Origin: Methanolinea sp.
Lineage (GTDB): Archaea > Halobacteriota > Methanomicrobia > Methanomicrobiales > Methanospirillaceae
NCBI GenBank assembly: GCA_030055515.1
Contig: JASFYI010000001.1
Location: 186,001-250,000, forward strand
Reading direction: 5' to 3'
DNA length: 64,000 nucleotides
Shown here piece after piece: positions 1-9,181 of this stretch (the stretch's first letter is position 1; every line of letters begins with the position of its first letter). Under the pieces are notes generated by a model. That model did not search any database and had not been told where the DNA came from. It saw only the letters and a list, made by a program, of their open reading frames with translations. The translations under genes and the position numbers were made by a program.

Positions 1-915
1 TGGAATTTCGGGTGGCGGAGCACTTTCCTCGCGGTAATCCCGGTATCGGTGGCGATCATCCTCCTCCTCCTGAAGAACGGCCACGAGTGGACCGAACCCT
101 TCCCGGAGAGGTTCGACCTCGCCGGGTCTATCCTGTACGGGTTCTCGCTCCTCTGCCTCATCTACGGGCTCTCTCTCCTCCCCGAGACACCGGGCTTTGC
201 CATCACCGCGTTGTGCATCCCCCTCGGTGCGGCGTTCGTCCTCTGGGAGAGGCGAACGGAGAGCCCGATCATCAGGATCGACCTTTTCCTGAGCAACCGT
301 GTCTTCTCGTTCTCGAGCATCGCGACCATGATCAATTACTCAGCCACCTTCGCGACCAGCTTCCTCCTCGCCCTCTACCTGCAGTACGTGAGGGGTCTGG
401 ACCCGCAGACCGCGGGGATCATCCTCGCGGCGCAGCCGGTCGTGCAGGCGGCATTCTCCCCCGCGGCCGGCCGGCTCTCAGACCGCGTGGAACCCGGCGT
501 GATCGCGTCCGCGGGGATGGGCGTGACCGTGGTTGGCCTCGCCCTGCTCTCCCTCCTTTCAGAAGAGACCCCCATCCCCTTCCTCGTGTCTGCCCTCGTC
601 GTCCTCGGTGTAGGGTTTGCACTCTTCTCTTCGCCCAACACCAACGCTGTCATGAGCTCCGTGGGACGGGAATTCCTCGGGATCGCGTCGGCGACCGTTG
701 CAACCGCCCGGCAGGTCGGGATGATGCTCTCCCTCGGCATCACCATGGTCATCTTCGCGGTGGTTATCGGCCGGGTACAGGTGACTCCCGACGTGCACGC
801 GCAGCTCCTCGCGAGCATCAAGGTCGCATTCACGCTGTTTGCGGTCCTCTGCGCGGCCGGGATCTACTTCTCCCTCTCCCGTGGGAATGTCCGGGAGGGG
901 GGCAAATCCGGGTGA
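1..915 (+). CDS. MFS multidrug transporter, C-terminal part
   Basis: The reading frame is open from base 1, so the gene is cut by the left edge and its start is not visible. The first residues (WNFGWRSTF) resemble the Gly-Trp-Arg motif after the middle of DHA2-type (14-helix) major facilitator proteins. About eight hydrophobic segments follow, with polar loops such as RRTESPI between them. The C-terminus is short and basic. Family knowledge suggests proton-driven efflux of drugs or other small molecules across the cytoplasmic membrane; the substrate cannot be read from the sequence. It converges on the MATE exporter gene, so two efflux systems sit side by side. Confidence 0.85.
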   Translation, partial: WNFGWRSTFLAVIPVSVAIILLLLKNGHEWTEPFPERFDLAGSILYGFSLLCLIYGLSLLPETPGFAITALCIPLGAAFVLWERRTESPIIRIDLFLSNRVFSFSSIATMINYSATFATSFLLALYLQYVRGLDPQTAGIILAAQPVVQAAFSPAAGRLSDRVEPGVIASAGMGVTVVGLALLSLLSEETPIPFLVSALVVLGVGFALFSSPNTNAVMSSVGREFLGIASATVATARQVGMMLSLGITMVIFAVVIGRVQVTPDVHAQLLASIKVAFTLFAVLCAAGIYFSLSRGNVREGGKSG

Positions 916-1059
916 CGGAAGCACGGAGGGGGCGTGACGCGGGGCCGGGCACCCGTGGGACCGGTGGGAACCGCGTGACCGTCCCGGGTATTGCCCGTCA
1001 GCAGCGTGACCACATTCTGGGGACTCGTCCTTGCAGCAGCCCGGGGACCGCGGTCTGCA

Positions 1060-2469
1060 TCATCCCGTCCGCACCAGCCGCCCGATGAATACCCCTGCCC
1101 AGAGGTACCCGACGAGCCCGCCGGTGATGTTCCCGGCGACGATCCCGAGGTAGACCCCGAGTTCACCGAGGCTGAGGACGAGCCCGAGCGTGTACGCGAA
1201 GAGGACGATGAAGGCAATCGTCCGCAGGAGGCTGATGACGAGGGAAGTGACGCCGTGCCCGGTCCCCTGGAATACGGCGGCAGAGAACATCCCCAGCGGG
1301 ATGAAGGGGTAAAAGAGGCACATCGTGTGGAAGAAGAGGATGAAATCCGGGGAGAGGTGTGCGCTCCCGGGCGAGTACGTGAAGAGCGCGGTGATCTGGG
1401 GGGCGAGCATGTAGGTGAGGAGGGCGGTCACGAGGCCGATTGCAATCCCGATGCGGATCGAGTACCTGTGCACGGTCCGGATCTTCTCAAACTCCCTTGC
1501 CCCGTATGCCGCCCCGGCAACGGCGATGACCGAGACCGCGATCCCTATCAGGGGGACGATCGCGAACATCACGATCCTCCACCCCGAGGTGTAGACGGCG
1601 ACCGCGTCGGTGCCCGCGATCGCGACGAGGATCCTGTTGATCGAGAGGGACATGAGCGAGAGGAGGAGGTACTCGATGCTCGCCGGGATTCCGACGCCGA
1701 GGATGGACCGGAATATCCGCACGTCCGGGGAGAAACCCCTGACCTTCAGGTTGACGAACGTGTCCCGCTTCACGAGGAACCAGTAGGCGAGCACGACGAG
1801 GACAGATGCGATGGAGATGACCGTCGCGATCGCGGCACCGGCGACGCCGAGCCCGGCCCAGTAGATGAGGACCGGGTCGAGGACGATGTTGAGGACGGAC
1901 GAGATGGCGATCGCGTGCATCGTCCTCTTCGTGTCCCCTTCAGCCCTGAGGACGGCGTAGGCCATCTGGACGACGAGGAAGAAAACCGTGCCTAAAAAGA
2001 CGATCTGCCCGTATTCCACCGAGATATCGGTCACGGGCCCTGCCCCGAGGAACACCACGATGGGGCGGAGGAAGAGGACGAATACGACCGTCAGTACGGC
2101 GGAGACGAGGAACGCCGTGAGGATTGCGTGGCTGGCCGCGTTGTCCGCCCCTTCCCTGTCGCGCGCCCCGATGCACCGCGCGACGACCGAGGTCGCCCCT
2201 GCACCGAGCCCGTTGGAGAGGCCCATCAGGATCATGAAGAGGGGGGTGACGAAACCGACGCCGGCGAGTGCATCGGAACCGAGGCCCGAGACCCAGACGG
2301 CGTCGGCGAGGTTGTAGACCGCGACGAGGAGCATGGCCACGATCATCGGCCCGGCGAGCTTCCTGACGGCGACCTCCGGGTCGCCGAGGAGGATGGTCAC
2401 CCCCCTCGTCACCTCCTCGTCGAAGGCGCGACGGGTCCCGTCCGCGGTCTCACCCGCCGTCGTGCCCAC
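1060..2469 (-). CDS. MATE family efflux transporter
   Basis: 469 residues, close to the usual MATE length, with about 12 hydrophobic segments arranged as two similar halves. The N-terminal region has the typical pattern of a first helix ending in NLADAVWVSGLG, then GFVTPLFMILMGLSNGLGAGATS, with a second-half equivalent around residues 245-290. MATE proteins export cationic drugs or metabolites in exchange for Na+ or H+. The start codon is an ATG with no strong Shine-Dalgarno; an internal start after the charged first 35 residues is possible. No neighbour is co-directional, so it is probably monocistronic. Substrate unknown. Confidence 0.9.
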   Translation of the reverse strand: MGTTAGETADGTRRAFDEEVTRGVTILLGDPEVAVRKLAGPMIVAMLLVAVYNLADAVWVSGLGSDALAGVGFVTPLFMILMGLSNGLGAGATSVVARCIGARDREGADNAASHAILTAFLVSAVLTVVFVLFLRPIVVFLGAGPVTDISVEYGQIVFLGTVFFLVVQMAYAVLRAEGDTKRTMHAIAISSVLNIVLDPVLIYWAGLGVAGAAIATVISIASVLVVLAYWFLVKRDTFVNLKVRGFSPDVRIFRSILGVGIPASIEYLLLSLMSLSINRILVAIAGTDAVAVYTSGWRIVMFAIVPLIGIAVSVIAVAGAAYGAREFEKIRTVHRYSIRIGIAIGLVTALLTYMLAPQITALFTYSPGSAHLSPDFILFFHTMCLFYPFIPLGMFSAAVFQGTGHGVTSLVISLLRTIAFIVLFAYTLGLVLSLGELGVYLGIVAGNITGGLVGYLWAGVFIGRLVRTG

Positions 2470-3063
2470 CCCCGCGCCCTTCTCCCCATGGGTGCATGCC
2501 CTGCCGCGCGGGGTAACCGCGGCGATTTACGGGGAAACCTCGCTCGCCCGCGGAAGGGACGGAAAAGGCGGTCCCCTCCCATTCTGCCTCGATACCGGGG
2601 ATCCCGGCGCCCATCTCCCTCCCCCTGTCCGCGGGGAAGAGATTCATTGCGCGGCATTTTCTCGGGGCGTTCCCCATGGATTTGAAACCATCTTGCTCCA
2701 ACCTCCGCATTCCCCGGCCCACCATTGCCCTGTCGGCGGGGAAGAACCGCGCGAGGGCAACCTGCACCGCACCCTCCTCCCGCGAGAAGAACATTAGGAA
2801 TGGGAATTGCAGGGCGCCAATCCTCCTTGGGGAAAAGTGCCGGTTCCGCGCGATATCGTGATTCCGGTGGATCGGGGATAAAATGGCGCCGTGGGGGAGA
2901 TCAAGGTGCATCCGGGATCGATAGGGGTACCGGTTCGCCCGGTCCTCATAAATAAGTTGCGCGCGCGACAACACCCGCAGTGGTGCAACCGTCCCCGAAA
3001 AGCCGTGATTCTCCGTGTTGCCGGGCTACGCCCCCTCCACCCCCCGTTCGCCGTATTTCTCGA
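2470..3063. other. Intergenic region without a supported gene
   Basis: About 590 bases between the divergent MATE and AOR genes. Open frames here lack convincing codon structure or recognisable products. The stretch is locally less GC-rich than its surroundings and contains AT patches such as CATAAATAAG near 2947 and GATAAAATGG near 2876 that could be promoter elements, but no product lies behind them. An untranslated RNA cannot be excluded. I see no repeat or clear terminator. Confidence 0.5.
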
Positions 3064-3074
3064 ATACATTTATG
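3064..3074 (+). promoter_or_regulatory. TATA box for the AOR operon
   Basis: ATACATTTATG centred about 39 bp before the ATG at 3109. Transcription would begin near 3095, leaving a short leader containing GGTGA (3100-3104), which fits a Shine-Dalgarno for that ATG. A similar element (ATATTTATGG) precedes the PUA-PAPS reductase gene at 35077. Confidence 0.6.
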
Positions 3075-3108
3075 GAACCGGTGCGTCTACAGGTAGCATG
3101 GTGAATCC

Positions 3109-4884
3109 ATGGACGCATACGCCGGACGGATCGCGGACGTCGACCTGGACAGGAAAAAGGTACAGGTCACGCCGACACCGGAAGAGTGGAAGAAGAAGTA
3201 CCTCGGCGGGAGGGGATTTGGCGCCCGGGTGGTGACCGACCGCGTGAACCCCCGCGATGACCCCCTCGGGGCGGGGAATGTCTTTGTCCTTGCCGCGGGT
3301 CCCACGACCGGGACGGGTATCCCGCTCGGCTCGCGGTACGAGATCAGCGCGAAGTCCCCCCTGACGGACACGCTCATGTCCTCGAACTCGGGGGGTGTCT
3401 TTGGGTGGAAGCTCAAGAAGGCAGGGTTCGATGCCGTTATCCTGAACGGGAAGGCGGACAAGCCGTGCTACATCTACCTCGACGAGGGCTCGGCGGAGAT
3501 CCGGGATGCGACCCCCTACTGGGGGAAGACGACGCACGAGACGACGGAAATGCTCCTCTCGGACCTCGGTGACACGAAGGCGAAGGTCGCCTGCATCGGC
3601 CCGGCGGGCGAAAACCACAGCCTGCTCGCCTGCGTGGTCAACGACATGGACAGGGCCGCCGGGAGGGGGGGCGGTGGCGCCGTGATGGGTGCGAAGAACG
3701 TGAAGGCGATCGTCGCGACCGGGGACCTCCCGATCGGGGTCGCCGACGAGGAACGCCTCAACGTCGTCAAGGAGAGGGCGAGGGAGAAGCTCGAGAAGAA
3801 CGGCATATGCCAGGCCCTGACGAAGTACGGGACCGCGGTCCTCGTGAACATCATCAACGAGGCGGGGATCCTACCGACGAGGAATTTCCAGTCGGGGCAC
3901 TTCCCGCACGCCGAGAGGGTCTCAGGGGAAGCCCTCGCCGAGAAGTACCTCAAGAAGAACAAGGGGTGCTACGCCTGCATCGTGCGGTGCAGCCGGGTCA
4001 CGGAGGTCGGGGGCGAGGTCCACGAGGGACCGGAATACGAACCGCTCTGGGCATTCACGGCCGACCTCGGCATCGACGACCTCGAGTTCGCGACGAAAGC
4101 GACGTGGCTCTGCAACAAGCTCGGCCTCGACGCGATCGGGACGCCGACTGCAATCGCGTGCGCCATGGAGATGAGGGAGAAGGGGTACCTGAACGAGGGA
4201 CCGCGGTTTGGGTCCACGGAGGGCCTGCTCGACCTGATATGCGAGATGGCGTACCGCAAGGGATTTGGCGCGGGACTCTCCGACGGGTCCTACCGCTTCG
4301 CCGCGAGGCACGGGCACCCGGAACTCTCGATGAGCGTGAAGAAGCAGGATCTCCCCGCGTACGATCCCCGCGGCCTCCAAGGACACGGCCTCGAGTACGC
4401 GACGTCTGTCCGGGGCGCAGACCACGTCTACGGCTACATGGTCTCCCCCGAGGTCCTCGGTGCGCCCGTGAAGCTCGACCCCTTCACGAACGAGGGGAAG
4501 GCCCAGTGGACAAAGACCTTCCAGGACCTCACCGCGGCGATCGACGCGTCCGGCATGTGCCTCTTCTCCTCCTTTGCACTCGACGCAGGCGATTACGCCG
4601 ACCTCGTCGCCGCGGCGACGGGGATGCCGCTCTCGGCGGAGGCGTTCGTCCAGATCGGGGAGAGGATCTGGAACCTCCAGCGGCTCTTCAACCTGAAGGC
4701 CGGCTACACGAAGGAAGACGACACGCTCCCCGCGCGGCTGCTGAACGAACCCCTCCGGGAGGGGGCACCGAAGGGGAGGGTGTGGCAGCGCCAGCCGCTG
4801 CTGGACGAGTACTACGCCCTCCGCGGCTGGGACAAGGACGGGGTTCCGACCCGGCAGAAACTGGAGGAGCTCGGGCTCGCGTGA
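3109..4884 (+). CDS. aor: Tungsten-type aldehyde:ferredoxin oxidoreductase (AOR)
   Basis: 591 residues, near the usual 600-620 for this family. The N-terminal domain carries the KYLGGRGFGA and GPTTGTGIPLGSRYEI signatures, followed by SNSGG and the RAAGRGGGGAVMG segment typical of the pterin-binding region. The [4Fe-4S] ligands are visible as CYACIVRC (C-x2-C-x3-C), with a distal Cys in ASGMCLFSSF. AOR enzymes oxidise aldehydes to acids with ferredoxin as acceptor, using a bis-pterin tungsten cofactor in the cytoplasm. The next two genes encode a MoeB-like enzyme and a MoaD-like sulfur carrier, which supports a pterin-cofactor enzyme. The aldehyde substrate is unknown; glyceraldehyde-phosphate or broad-specificity members are alternatives. 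Confidence 0.95.
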   Translation: MDAYAGRIADVDLDRKKVQVTPTPEEWKKKYLGGRGFGARVVTDRVNPRDDPLGAGNVFVLAAGPTTGTGIPLGSRYEISAKSPLTDTLMSSNSGGVFGWKLKKAGFDAVILNGKADKPCYIYLDEGSAEIRDATPYWGKTTHETTEMLLSDLGDTKAKVACIGPAGENHSLLACVVNDMDRAAGRGGGGAVMGAKNVKAIVATGDLPIGVADEERLNVVKERAREKLEKNGICQALTKYGTAVLVNIINEAGILPTRNFQSGHFPHAERVSGEALAEKYLKKNKGCYACIVRCSRVTEVGGEVHEGPEYEPLWAFTADLGIDDLEFATKATWLCNKLGLDAIGTPTAIACAMEMREKGYLNEGPRFGSTEGLLDLICEMAYRKGFGAGLSDGSYRFAARHGHPELSMSVKKQDLPAYDPRGLQGHGLEYATSVRGADHVYGYMVSPEVLGAPVKLDPFTNEGKAQWTKTFQDLTAAIDASGMCLFSSFALDAGDYADLVAAATGMPLSAEAFVQIGERIWNLQRLFNLKAGYTKEDDTLPARLLNEPLREGAPKGRVWQRQPLLDEYYALRGWDKDGVPTRQKLEELGLA

Positions 4885-4891
4885 CGCGGGG

Positions 4892-5701
4892 ATGACGAAA
4901 ACAGGCACGGGAGGGAACTTCCGGATGGACGGGGGGAAAAGCGGGAGAATGACGCACGCGGCACCCCTCTCCCTCGTCGAGAGGGAGAGGTACCTGCGGC
5001 AGATCCCGCTCATCGGGGAGGAGGGCCAGGAGAAGATCAGGGGCACCGCCGTGCTGATCGCGGGCGCGGGGGGACTCGGGACGGTGTGTGCCCTCATGTG
5101 TGCCTACGCGGGTTTCGGGAAGATCCGCCTCGTGGACAGCGACGTCGTGGAACGCCACAACCTCAACAGGCAGGTCCTCTACACCGCGGCTGACCGGGGC
5201 CTGCCGAAGGTGGAGGCTGCCGCACGCAGGCTGCGGGAGATCAGCCCGTTCGTCTCTGTCGAGCCGGTCAGGACGAGGGTCGAGGAGGGGACAGTAGGCT
5301 CCCTCGTGCGGGGGATCGACATCGTCGTCGACGCGATGGACAACTACGATGCCCGTTACATCCTCGACGATGCCGCGTTCGAAAACGGGATCCCCCTCGT
5401 CCACGGAGCGGTGAACGGTTTCTACGGGCAGGTCTCGTCCATCCTCCCGGGAACCTCCCCCTGCCTCCACTGCATCGTGCCCCACCCGCCCCCCCGCGAG
5501 GAGGTCCCGGTCATCGGTGTCACCGTCGGGGCGATCGGGAGCATCCAGGTGACCGAGGCGATAAAGATCGTGACCGGAATGGGGAGACCGCTGGCCGGGC
5601 GGATGCTGGTCTGGGACGGCCTCGCGGGAGAGGCAGAGGTGATTCCCGTCTCGGGGGACCCGCTCTGCCCGAGGTGCGCGAGGGGGGGATCGTGCGCGTG
5701 A
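4892..5701 (+). CDS. MoeB/ThiF family adenylyltransferase
   Basis: 269 residues from the first ATG, 7 bp after the AOR stop. An ATG at 4949 (MTHAAPLS...) would give a 250-residue protein closer to family starts. The Rossmann motif GAGGLGTVCALMCAYAG binds ATP, and DSDVVERHNLNRQ is the canonical E1-like segment with its Arg. Two Cys pairs (CLHC and CPRC) should bind zinc. The enzyme probably adenylates the C-terminus of the MoaD-like protein encoded next. The segment matching the CAxxGVLG motif of bacterial MoeB/ThiF reads VIGVTVG, so that Cys is absent. The role in tungstopterin sulfuration rather than thiamin or tRNA thiolation is inferred from the AOR neighbour. Confidence 0.85.
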   Translation: MTKTGTGGNFRMDGGKSGRMTHAAPLSLVERERYLRQIPLIGEEGQEKIRGTAVLIAGAGGLGTVCALMCAYAGFGKIRLVDSDVVERHNLNRQVLYTAADRGLPKVEAAARRLREISPFVSVEPVRTRVEEGTVGSLVRGIDIVVDAMDNYDARYILDDAAFENGIPLVHGAVNGFYGQVSSILPGTSPCLHCIVPHPPPREEVPVIGVTVGAIGSIQVTEAIKIVTGMGRPLAGRMLVWDGLAGEAEVIPVSGDPLCPRCARGGSCA

Positions 5702-5976
5702 GGGTCCGCGTGAAATCCTTTGCCGTCCTGCGGCAGTACGTCCCCGCGGAGACGGAGGTCGAACTCCGCGAGGGATCGACCGTCCGCGACCTCCTCGACC
5801 TGCTCGTGAAACGTGCCCCGGGACTCGCGGCCGAACTCTTCGACAGCAACGGGGACCTCAAGGAGTACGTGAACATCCTGCGGAACGGGAGGAACATCCA
5901 CTTCATCGGTGGCCTTACGACCCCCCTCGGGGAAGGGGACCTCGTCGCCCTGTTCCCGCCCGCGGGGGGAGGGTAA
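5698..5976 (+). CDS. MoaD/ThiS-like ubiquitin-fold sulfur carrier
   Basis: About 92 residues if translation starts at the GTG overlapping the MoeB-like stop (GTGA); in-frame GTG codons at 5674 and 5692 are alternatives. The beta-grasp pattern is visible: an N-terminal strand (VRVKSFAVLRQYV), a helix (VRDLLDLLVKRAPG), and the end GEGDLVALFPPAGGG with a C-terminal Gly-Gly. That tail is adenylated and thiocarboxylated in MoaD and SAMP proteins. As third gene of the AOR unit it is likely the sulfur donor subunit for the AOR pterin. A role as an archaeal protein modifier (SAMP) cannot be excluded. Confidence 0.85.
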   Translation: MRVRVKSFAVLRQYVPAETEVELREGSTVRDLLDLLVKRAPGLAAELFDSNGDLKEYVNILRNGRNIHFIGGLTTPLGEGDLVALFPPAGGG

Positions 5977-6076
5977 GCCCGGGGGACCCGCCCGCTGGCC
6001 GGGAGCGCGTGATTCTCGCGGTCGCCCTTGGGAAAGTGCTATAACTCCACGGAGGAAAGAGTTCCAAGGATTACCC

Positions 6077-6087
6077 GGTATATCCCC
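6077..6087 (+). promoter_or_regulatory. Possible TATA box for the thioredoxin-CcdA gene
   Basis: CCCGGTATATC lies about 35 bp before the GTG start at 6117, with GGAGAT between them as a Shine-Dalgarno candidate. A second AT-rich element (GCTATAACT) lies near 6038. Weak evidence, from spacing and composition only. Confidence 0.35.
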
Positions 6088-6116
6088 CGCGTCCGGGCAA
6101 ACAGGAGATACGCGGC

Positions 6117-7274
6117 GTGAAGCCAGACAGAAGCGACGGAAAGGCCATCCTCCTCTTCATCCTCCTCGCGTCCGTCCTCGTACAAGCGACATACGCCACC
6201 GAGGATCCCGCCATGGAGGGGGGCGGTGCAATCCCCCTCGGCCCGGACCACAGGTTCTCGGAGAACGGCCCGGTCGTCGTGATGTTCTACAACCCGCACT
6301 GCGGCGACTGCATGAGGACACTGCCCTTCGTCCAGGAATGGGCGGGCAGGCACCCTGAGCTCGAGATCCACCTCCTCGACATAAAGGAGAATTTCGAGTA
6401 CTGGAAGCTCTTCGCGGTCTACAAGGAGGCCTACGCGACGGGGTCGATCCCTGTCCCGGCGGTCTTCGTCGGTGACCGTTTCCTCGTCGGCTACGAGGAG
6501 ATCACCACGGGGCTCGAAGACGCAGTCCGGGAACAGGAGGGATCCTTCACATCCCCTCTCGCGCACCCCGTGGTGTCCTGGCCGGTGAACCTCTCGGCAG
6601 GTGAGCTGACGATCCCCGTTGTCATCGTCGCGGGCCTCGCCGACGGGATCAACCCTTGCGCGTTCTCTGTCCTCATCCTCCTCCTCGTCGGCCTCTCGTG
6701 CGCGGGATCGAGGAAGAGGATGGTCCTCGCGGGGATCTGCTTCATCGGGAGCGTCTTTGTCTTCTACTTCCTCTCGGGCCTCGGCCTCTTCTACGTCGTG
6801 CAGAGTGCCGGGATATCGAGGGCGATAGGGATCCTCGCGGCAGGGATCGCCTTCTTCATCGGTGCCGCATCCCTCTATGAAGGGCTCACGGGCGGGAGGG
6901 TGCCGGGCCTCGCGATCCCCGAGTCCCGGAAGGGCGTCATCGGGGAATACATCGGGAAGGCATCTGTCCCTGCCTCCCTCGTCCTCGGTATCCTCGTGGG
7001 GATGTTCGAGCTCCCCTGCACGGGCGGAATTTACCTCGCGATCCTCTCCCTCATCGCCGACAGGATGACAATCGCGGAGGGAATCCCCCTCCTCCTCGTC
7101 TACAACGCGTCATTCGTCCTCCCGCTCGTCCTGATCCTCGCTGGAGTTACCCTCGGCGTCCAGACAGAGACACTCGACCGGTGGAGGGTCGAACACAGGC
7201 GGGCGGTCCGCGTCGTCATGGGACTCGTCCTCGTCGGGCTCGGGGTCCTCCTCGCCCACTCGCTCCTCGCGTGA
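6117..7274 (+). CDS. Thioredoxin-like and CcdA-type membrane protein fusion
   Basis: 385 residues from a GTG preceded by GGAGAT. A hydrophobic N-terminus (residues about 10-28) looks like a signal or anchor. Next comes a thioredoxin-fold domain with CGDC in FYNPHCGDCMRTLPF and a cis-Pro region (IPVPAVFVG). From about residue 165 there are six hydrophobic segments with the CcdA/DsbD cysteines in NPCAFS and LPCTGG. Such proteins pass reducing equivalents through the membrane by thiol-disulfide exchange. The fusion suggests the outer thioredoxin is the direct partner. No cytochrome c synthesis gene is visible here, so the target may be an exported thiol protein. A homologous arrangement exists in bacterial DsbD, but with a different domain order. 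Confidence 0.85.
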   Translation: MKPDRSDGKAILLFILLASVLVQATYATEDPAMEGGGAIPLGPDHRFSENGPVVVMFYNPHCGDCMRTLPFVQEWAGRHPELEIHLLDIKENFEYWKLFAVYKEAYATGSIPVPAVFVGDRFLVGYEEITTGLEDAVREQEGSFTSPLAHPVVSWPVNLSAGELTIPVVIVAGLADGINPCAFSVLILLLVGLSCAGSRKRMVLAGICFIGSVFVFYFLSGLGLFYVVQSAGISRAIGILAAGIAFFIGAASLYEGLTGGRVPGLAIPESRKGVIGEYIGKASVPASLVLGILVGMFELPCTGGIYLAILSLIADRMTIAEGIPLLLVYNASFVLPLVLILAGVTLGVQTETLDRWRVEHRRAVRVVMGLVLVGLGVLLAHSLLA

Positions 7275-7398
7275 ATCGCCCTGTGGGGGCCGGATGGGAA
7301 CTGCGGCACGGACCGCCGCATTTGATGTGGGCGGAGTGCCAACCCATACCTGAATCGATGACACAACTCCGCAACGCACAGGGAGATGACCCCTCGAC

Positions 7399-9150
7399 AT
7401 GAGAGTCCGCACGGGAGTCCTCCTCGCCCTCGCGGTGGTCACGGTCGCATTCGTGCTCATCGCTGCCATTGCCACTCAGGCAGCACTCTCCCCGGCGGTG
7501 AGGGAGATCGAGGGGAGAGACGCGAAGAATGCGGCACTCCAGTTCACGAGGATACTGGAGAACGACCTTGCAGCTCTCCGCGGGACTTGCGAGGACTGGG
7601 GGAAATGGGACGACACCTACTCTTTCGTGAGGGGGGAGAACGAGGCCTACATCGAGGATAACCTTGCGAACGAGACGTTCACCGCCCTCCGTATCGACCT
7701 CATGCTCTTCTACGACGCAAACGGCACGCTCGTTTACGGGAAGGGGTACTCCACGTCTGAAGGATACCTGCTCCCCATCCCGCGGGAACTCGAGGAGCTT
7801 CCCGTGTATCCCGGTGGCAGCCCGGGGAGCCCTGCCGGCGACGTCCCCCCCGTCTCCGGGGTACTCGCGACGGGCGGCGACCCCCTTCTCGTCGCGGTAG
7901 GCCCGGTCCTCCCGAATGACCGCGCAGGGTACGCGGCAGGCTACATCCTCGCCGGGAGGTACCTCGACGCGAATGCCATCTCCCACTACGCGTCCCTCAT
8001 GACCGCGCAGGTCGCGATCAGGAGATACGGTCAGGACGAAGATGTATCCGCGCGCGAGGGAGCACCAGGGGGGGCGGTCCCCTTCTCTGTCCACTTCCCG
8101 GACCCCGGCGAGGTCATGGTCGTCGAGGTACCCCTCAGGGATGTCAAGGGGGACGTCGTGTACGTCGGGGAGATCACCCTCCAGAGGAGTGCGTACCAAG
8201 TCGCGAGAAACGGCATCGTCCTGTTCATGACCCTCGTCATCCTCACGGCGGGTGTCACGGGGCTTTCCGCCATCCTCTTCCTCGACCGCAACGTCCTCGC
8301 GAGGATCGTAAAGCTCGAGGGGAGGGTGAGGGATATCGCGGAGAACAGGGATTTCCGGGAGAGGACCGGTCTTTCGGGCGACGACGAGATCGCGTCGCTC
8401 TCCCGGAGTATCGACGGGATGCTGGAAGCCCTCGAAGAGCGCGCGGCAGCGGAGCACGCCGCGAGGGAGAACGAGAGGCTCGCGAATGCGAAGCTCACGC
8501 TCCTCGCAGGCATCACGCGGCACGACGTCCTCAACCAGGTCACCGTTGTACGGGGGTTTGCAGACCTCGCCGGGGAGTACATCCCGCCGGGTTCCCCCGG
8601 CCAGGAGTTCCTGGACAGGATAAGGGTCGCCGCGAAGACGATCGAGAACCAGCTAGGGTTCATGAGGGAGTACGAGCTCGAGGCATCGCCCGCGTCCATG
8701 GCGTGGATCGACGTGAGGGAGATGTTCCTCGACGTCGCGCGGGGGATGGGCCTCCCCGGCGTGAAGGCAGAGGTCCTCTTCGACGACCTCCTCCTCTACT
8801 CTGACCGGCTCCTCGGAAAGATATTCTCGACGCTGATAGACAATTCCCTCAGCCACGGGGAGAGGGTGAGCCGCATCACCCTCTCGTTCCACGAGACCGG
8901 CGAGGGGGGAGTCCTCGTGTACGAGGACGACGGGATAGGCATCCCCACCGACCAGAAGGAGATCATCTTCGAGCAGGGGGTAGGGAAGAACCTCGGACTC
9001 GGACTCTACCTTGCCCGCGGTATCCTCGCGGTCTATGGTATCCGTATACGGGAGACAGGAGAGTACGGGAAGGGCGCCCGGTTCGAGATCCTCATCCCCC
9101 GCCACCTCTACCGGAGGAAGGGGGAGGGGGACGGGGTCCCCCGCCCGTAG
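7399..9150 (+). CDS. CHASE4 membrane sensor histidine kinase
   Basis: 583 residues. Transmembrane helix 1 spans about residues 7-29. A CHASE4-type extracellular sensor (CEDWGKWDDTY, then ANETF) extends to about 265. Helix 2 spans about 273-296, and a HAMP segment follows. The phosphoacceptor region is LLAGITRHDVLNQ with His375. The ATPase domain shows LIDNSLSHGE (N box), YEDDGIGIP (G1) and GLGLYLARGIL (G2). It should sense an external ligand and autophosphorylate; no response regulator is adjacent. The RHD box and ATPase domain closely resemble the kinase at 16494, so both belong to one methanogen kinase group. Confidence 0.9.
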   Translation: MRVRTGVLLALAVVTVAFVLIAAIATQAALSPAVREIEGRDAKNAALQFTRILENDLAALRGTCEDWGKWDDTYSFVRGENEAYIEDNLANETFTALRIDLMLFYDANGTLVYGKGYSTSEGYLLPIPRELEELPVYPGGSPGSPAGDVPPVSGVLATGGDPLLVAVGPVLPNDRAGYAAGYILAGRYLDANAISHYASLMTAQVAIRRYGQDEDVSAREGAPGGAVPFSVHFPDPGEVMVVEVPLRDVKGDVVYVGEITLQRSAYQVARNGIVLFMTLVILTAGVTGLSAILFLDRNVLARIVKLEGRVRDIAENRDFRERTGLSGDDEIASLSRSIDGMLEALEERAAAEHAARENERLANAKLTLLAGITRHDVLNQVTVVRGFADLAGEYIPPGSPGQEFLDRIRVAAKTIENQLGFMREYELEASPASMAWIDVREMFLDVARGMGLPGVKAEVLFDDLLLYSDRLLGKIFSTLIDNSLSHGERVSRITLSFHETGEGGVLVYEDDGIGIPTDQKEIIFEQGVGKNLGLGLYLARGILAVYGIRIRETGEYGKGARFEILIPRHLYRRKGEGDGVPRP

Positions 9151-9181
9151 CAACCGCGTTTTCCCGGGAAGGGCCGCGGGG

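Noticed and set aside
2450-2974. Possible 174-residue gene in the MATE-AOR gap
   Set aside because: No ribosome site or promoter, unbalanced composition and no recognisable feature; overlaps the MATE start.
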